Shown: one piece after another, positions 51,995-52,495 of the stretch
Layout of the letters: each line of letters opens with the position of its first letter
How positions within the stretch are numbered: position 1 is the first letter of the stretch
Source: a bacterium
GTDB lineage: Bacteria; Auribacterota; Auribacteria; Auribacterales; Auribacteraceae
NCBI GenBank assembly: GCA_024233545.1
Contig: JACKPL010000017.1
Location: forward strand, 1-52,495
Length of the DNA stretch: 52,495 bases
Reading direction: 5' to 3'
Notes under the pieces: generated by a model
Seen by the model: the letters and a program-made list of their open reading frames with translations, nothing else
Told to the model about the DNA's origin: nothing
The model's database searches: none
Position numbers and translations under genes: made by a program

Positions 51995-52040
51995 CGAATA
52001 GAAAATGCCAAAATTATTATTGACACTTAACACAGTATCA

Positions 52041-52495
52041 ACAGGCCTATCCTACACACAGGATAAACTGATAGAACTGGGAATGGTCAAGTTTGAATAT
52101 AACAGGCACGGCTCCATATTTCACCTACTGGATGATTTTAGCAGCTATCAAGATCCGGGCATCCCGATAACTGGGTATATTACAGAACTTACGGGAATTA
52201 ATGATGATATGGTCAGAGGCCAGAAAATAGAAGAACATGCAGTTGCTAATTACTTGCAGGATGTTGACCTGATTATCGCTCACAACGCTCAGTTTGATAG
52301 TACATTCCTTGAAATTACCTTTCCTTCGCTACCACCAAAAGCTTGGGGTTGTTTAATGTACGATGTTGACTGGGATAAAGAAGGAATCTCAAGTCGTAAA
52401 CTAGAATATATCGCTTATAAATTCGGTTTTTTCCATGAAGGCCACAGGGCCATAAATGATTGCCTTGCCGGGGTTCACCTTTTAGCGCAACAGTT
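52041..52495 (+). pseudogene. DnaQ-like exonuclease, 3' part, continuing past the window
   Basis: From 52041 the frame resumes with TGLSYTQDKLIELGMVKFEY. Exo II follows (IIAHNAQFDSTFLE) and Exo III (HEGHRAINDCLAGVHLL, with the His-x4-Asp pattern), the signature of DEDDh proofreading exonucleases. The window ends in the gene. Without the IS element it would be a functional 3'-5' exonuclease of epsilon-subunit type. An ATG at 52004, inside the element, could start a fragment lacking the Exo I acidic residues, hence probably inactive. Confidence 0.8.

Larger units (their letters stand above)
50808..52040 (+). mobile_element. IS110-family insertion sequence
   Basis: Boundaries are set by restoring the exonuclease frame: the dinucleotide CA flanks the element at 50806-50807 and 52039-52040, and the uninterrupted target would read TTGAAGCAACAGGCC. 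There are no terminal inverted repeats or longer target duplication, as expected of IS110. The element is about 1.23 kb. A 221-base left noncoding part precedes the transposase, and a short right end follows. The joined ends would give TTGACA (52020-52025) and TATATT (50810-50815) with 17 bases between, a junction promoter. Confidence 0.85.

Noticed and set aside
52004..52495. Intact exonuclease starting at the ATG of 52004
   Set aside because: That ATG is inside the IS110 right end and the protein would lack the Exo I Asp-x-Glu, so it is a fragment.

Overview
The window looks like a large conjugative plasmid, or a plasmid-borne conjugative element, from an AT-rich alphaproteobacterium of the Rickettsiales, most likely Rickettsiaceae. 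Four features point there: a replication protein carrying only a DnaA N-terminal-like domain next to a lone ParA, an F-type type IV secretion operon joined to Ti-type relaxase genes (the RAGE pattern), ProP-like MFS and Bro-N/DinD-like genes, and a VapBC pair. The species assignment is inference; no rRNA or tRNA gene was recognised.

Layout. 1-3.6 kb is low-density accessory DNA: a degenerate repeat array, an SPFH-like gene with no good start, and a block of small and frameshifted minus-strand genes. 3.6-8.5 kb is the replicon: Bro-N protein, DnaA_N-like initiator, ParA, two ribbon-helix-helix proteins and a winged-helix protein. 8.5-12.1 kb is a phage-like recombination operon (YqaJ exonuclease, two DUF2829/Tad2-like proteins, RecT, SSB) behind a strong promoter and a structured leader. 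12.2-15.2 kb holds LuxR-type regulator, MFS transporter and methyltransferase cargo. 15.5-17.2 kb encodes an apparent autotransporter with a Ulp1/C48-like cysteine protease passenger.

17.9-37.8 kb is a near-complete F-type transfer operon (TraL, E, K, pilin, B, V, C, W, U, TrbC, N, F, H, G, a lytic transglycosylase, TraD), with a DUF1016 nuclease inserted. 39.4-46.2 kb on the minus strand is a 2253-residue relaxase-helicase-primase fusion. The divergent intergenic region behind it contains a hairpin plus TAAGTGCGC, which looks like a MOBQ-type oriT, followed by small Ti-type tra genes. 47-50.2 kb carries small membrane proteins, HU, a lipoprotein, a serine recombinase and VapBC.

The most striking object is at the right end. 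An IS110-family element (about 50808-52040) interrupts a DnaQ-like exonuclease gene. Removing it restores the reading frame exactly. Its 5' noncoding region folds as two guide loops: one strand of the first repeats the left target, one strand of the second repeats the element's right end, and the opposite strands can pair with the right target and the left end. The joined ends would also create a TTGACA-17-TATATT promoter. This is what a bridge RNA should look like, and here the guides can be read against the actual insertion site.
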